Positions 63,611-64,000 of a stretch of DNA of 64,000 nt are shown here, in pieces (position 1 is the first letter of the stretch; each line of letters begins with the position of its first letter). Source of the DNA: a virus; IMG/VR virus record IMGVR_UViG_3300012936_000001, positions 1 through 64,000 of that record. One strand, given 5' to 3'. The notes under the pieces are model-generated. The model saw only the letters and a list, made by a program, of their open reading frames with translations, did no database searches and had not been told where the DNA came from. The translations under genes and the position numbers were made by a program.

Positions 63611-63618
63611 CATAATTA
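63611..63618 (+). promoter_or_regulatory. candidate late promoter octamer CATAATTA before 63651
   Basis: CATAATTA ends 32 bases before ATG 63651 in a 63-base gap. The flanks differ from the other three copies, so the octamer itself is what is conserved. Confidence 0.45.
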
Positions 63619-63650
63619 GATTTATAGTCAAAAATTGTTAGGAGAAAACA

Positions 63651-63947
63651 ATGAGAAGAAAAAGATCCATGAGTGCAAAAGCATTCCGAAATTTTGTTAT
63701 TAGAGAAGCCAGAAAACTTCAAAAAGAAGCGGTATCTGGAAAGATCGAAGACGTTTCAAAAGTTAAGGCAAAAGAAGTTGATGCAGATGGATATGCTGAT
63801 ACGTTAGAGCAAGATATAGATTATATTAAAGCACTGAAAATCAAAGAAAATAAGATACGTAGACAGCATGCAAGAATGAAGCGCCAATTGAAAATGATCC
63901 AAGAAAGAAAAAGAAGATTGCGTGCTAGAGTTCTTAAGAACATATAA
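63651..63947 (+). CDS. small basic head-region protein with I-x-E leader
   Basis: A 98-aa, very basic, fully helical protein. Its leader MRRKRSMSAKAFRNFVIRE ends in I17-R18-E19 followed by Ala, again fitting the gp21 cleavage rule. The rest is a long charged helix (KIRRQHARMKRQLKMIQERK) ending in Arg/Lys-rich sequence. It has its own TTAGGAG site and a CATAATTA octamer at 63611. It could be a DNA-binding internal head protein or a scaffold component. Confidence 0.58.
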   Translation: MRRKRSMSAKAFRNFVIREARKLQKEAVSGKIEDVSKVKAKEVDADGYADTLEQDIDYIKALKIKENKIRRQHARMKRQLKMIQERKRRLRARVLKNI

Positions 63948-63958
63948 GGAGACTATAG

Positions 63959-64000
63959 ATGTCAAAAAATTTTAGCACAATAAATTACAGAGGTGAGCCG
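63959..64000 (+). CDS. start of a gene cut by the window end
   Basis: An ATG at 63959 with an AAGGAG site 7-12 bases upstream opens a frame of 14 codons (MSKNFSTINYRGEP) to the edge of the window. In T4-like order this would fall near the scaffold and major capsid genes, but the sequence is too short to name. Confidence 0.5.
   Translation, partial: MSKNFSTINYRGEP

Overview
The window is part of a large, AT-rich tailed-phage genome of the T4-like (contractile-tail myovirus) type. It carries recognisable counterparts of T4 gp55 (late sigma factor), gp25 and gp6 (baseplate wedge), gp61-type primase, gp47/gp46 (Mre11/Rad50), gp17 (large terminase), gp20 (portal) and gp21 (prohead protease). Every supported gene lies on the + strand. 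Most genes abut or overlap by 1-14 bases (ATGA, GTGA and TAATG junctions), so translation is heavily coupled. No tRNA, CRISPR array, insertion sequence, integrase or reverse transcriptase was seen. The surface-sugar genes and LamG-rich tail proteins recall marine T4-like phages (cyanophages and relatives), but the host cannot be named from the sequence.

Region 1 (1-12855) is a sugar-chemistry island. It holds a GT11 alpha-1,2-fucosyltransferase, a GT6 (ABO blood-group-type) glycosyltransferase, three GT4 transferases, a GT8-like transferase, an HtrL/YibB-like protein, two sulfotransferases, and nucleotide-sugar enzymes: Gmd, an Fcl/ColC-type synthase, a ColD-like PLP enzyme with His in place of the catalytic Lys, and a GalE-type epimerase. 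Together these could make GDP-L-fucose and/or GDP-L-colitose and build a histo-blood-group-like glycan. A Cas4/AddB-type Fe-S PD-(D/E)XK nuclease gene is embedded in this island.

Region 2 (12852-51014) begins with a small membrane protein and the gp55-like sigma factor. It continues through baseplate genes (gp25, gp6), a chain of very large fibre and baseplate-periphery proteins with LamG-type folds and internal duplications, and a second block of large structural proteins. A strong rho-independent terminator follows the 606-aa fibre gene.

Region 3 (51011-57597) holds DNA metabolism: a RuvC-like resolvase, a DnaG-type primase behind a sigma70-like promoter, and a single-chain Mre11-Rad50 fusion. 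Two small genes in between encode proteins with a striking common N-terminus. Region 4 (57599-64000) is the head-packaging block: large terminase, portal, a putative prohead-core protein, the gp21-like protease, and small head-region proteins; the last gene runs off the window.

Two patterns link the regions. First, an octamer NATAHTTA (most often CATAATTA) lies upstream of nine genes that follow intergenic gaps, mostly structural; it resembles the T4 late promoter TATAAATA and may be read by the local gp55 homologue. Second, four proteins start with a short basic helix ending in Ile-x-Glu, the cleavage rule of T4 gp21 protease; they are candidates for capsid-targeted, possibly injected, internal proteins, and one is GNAT-like.
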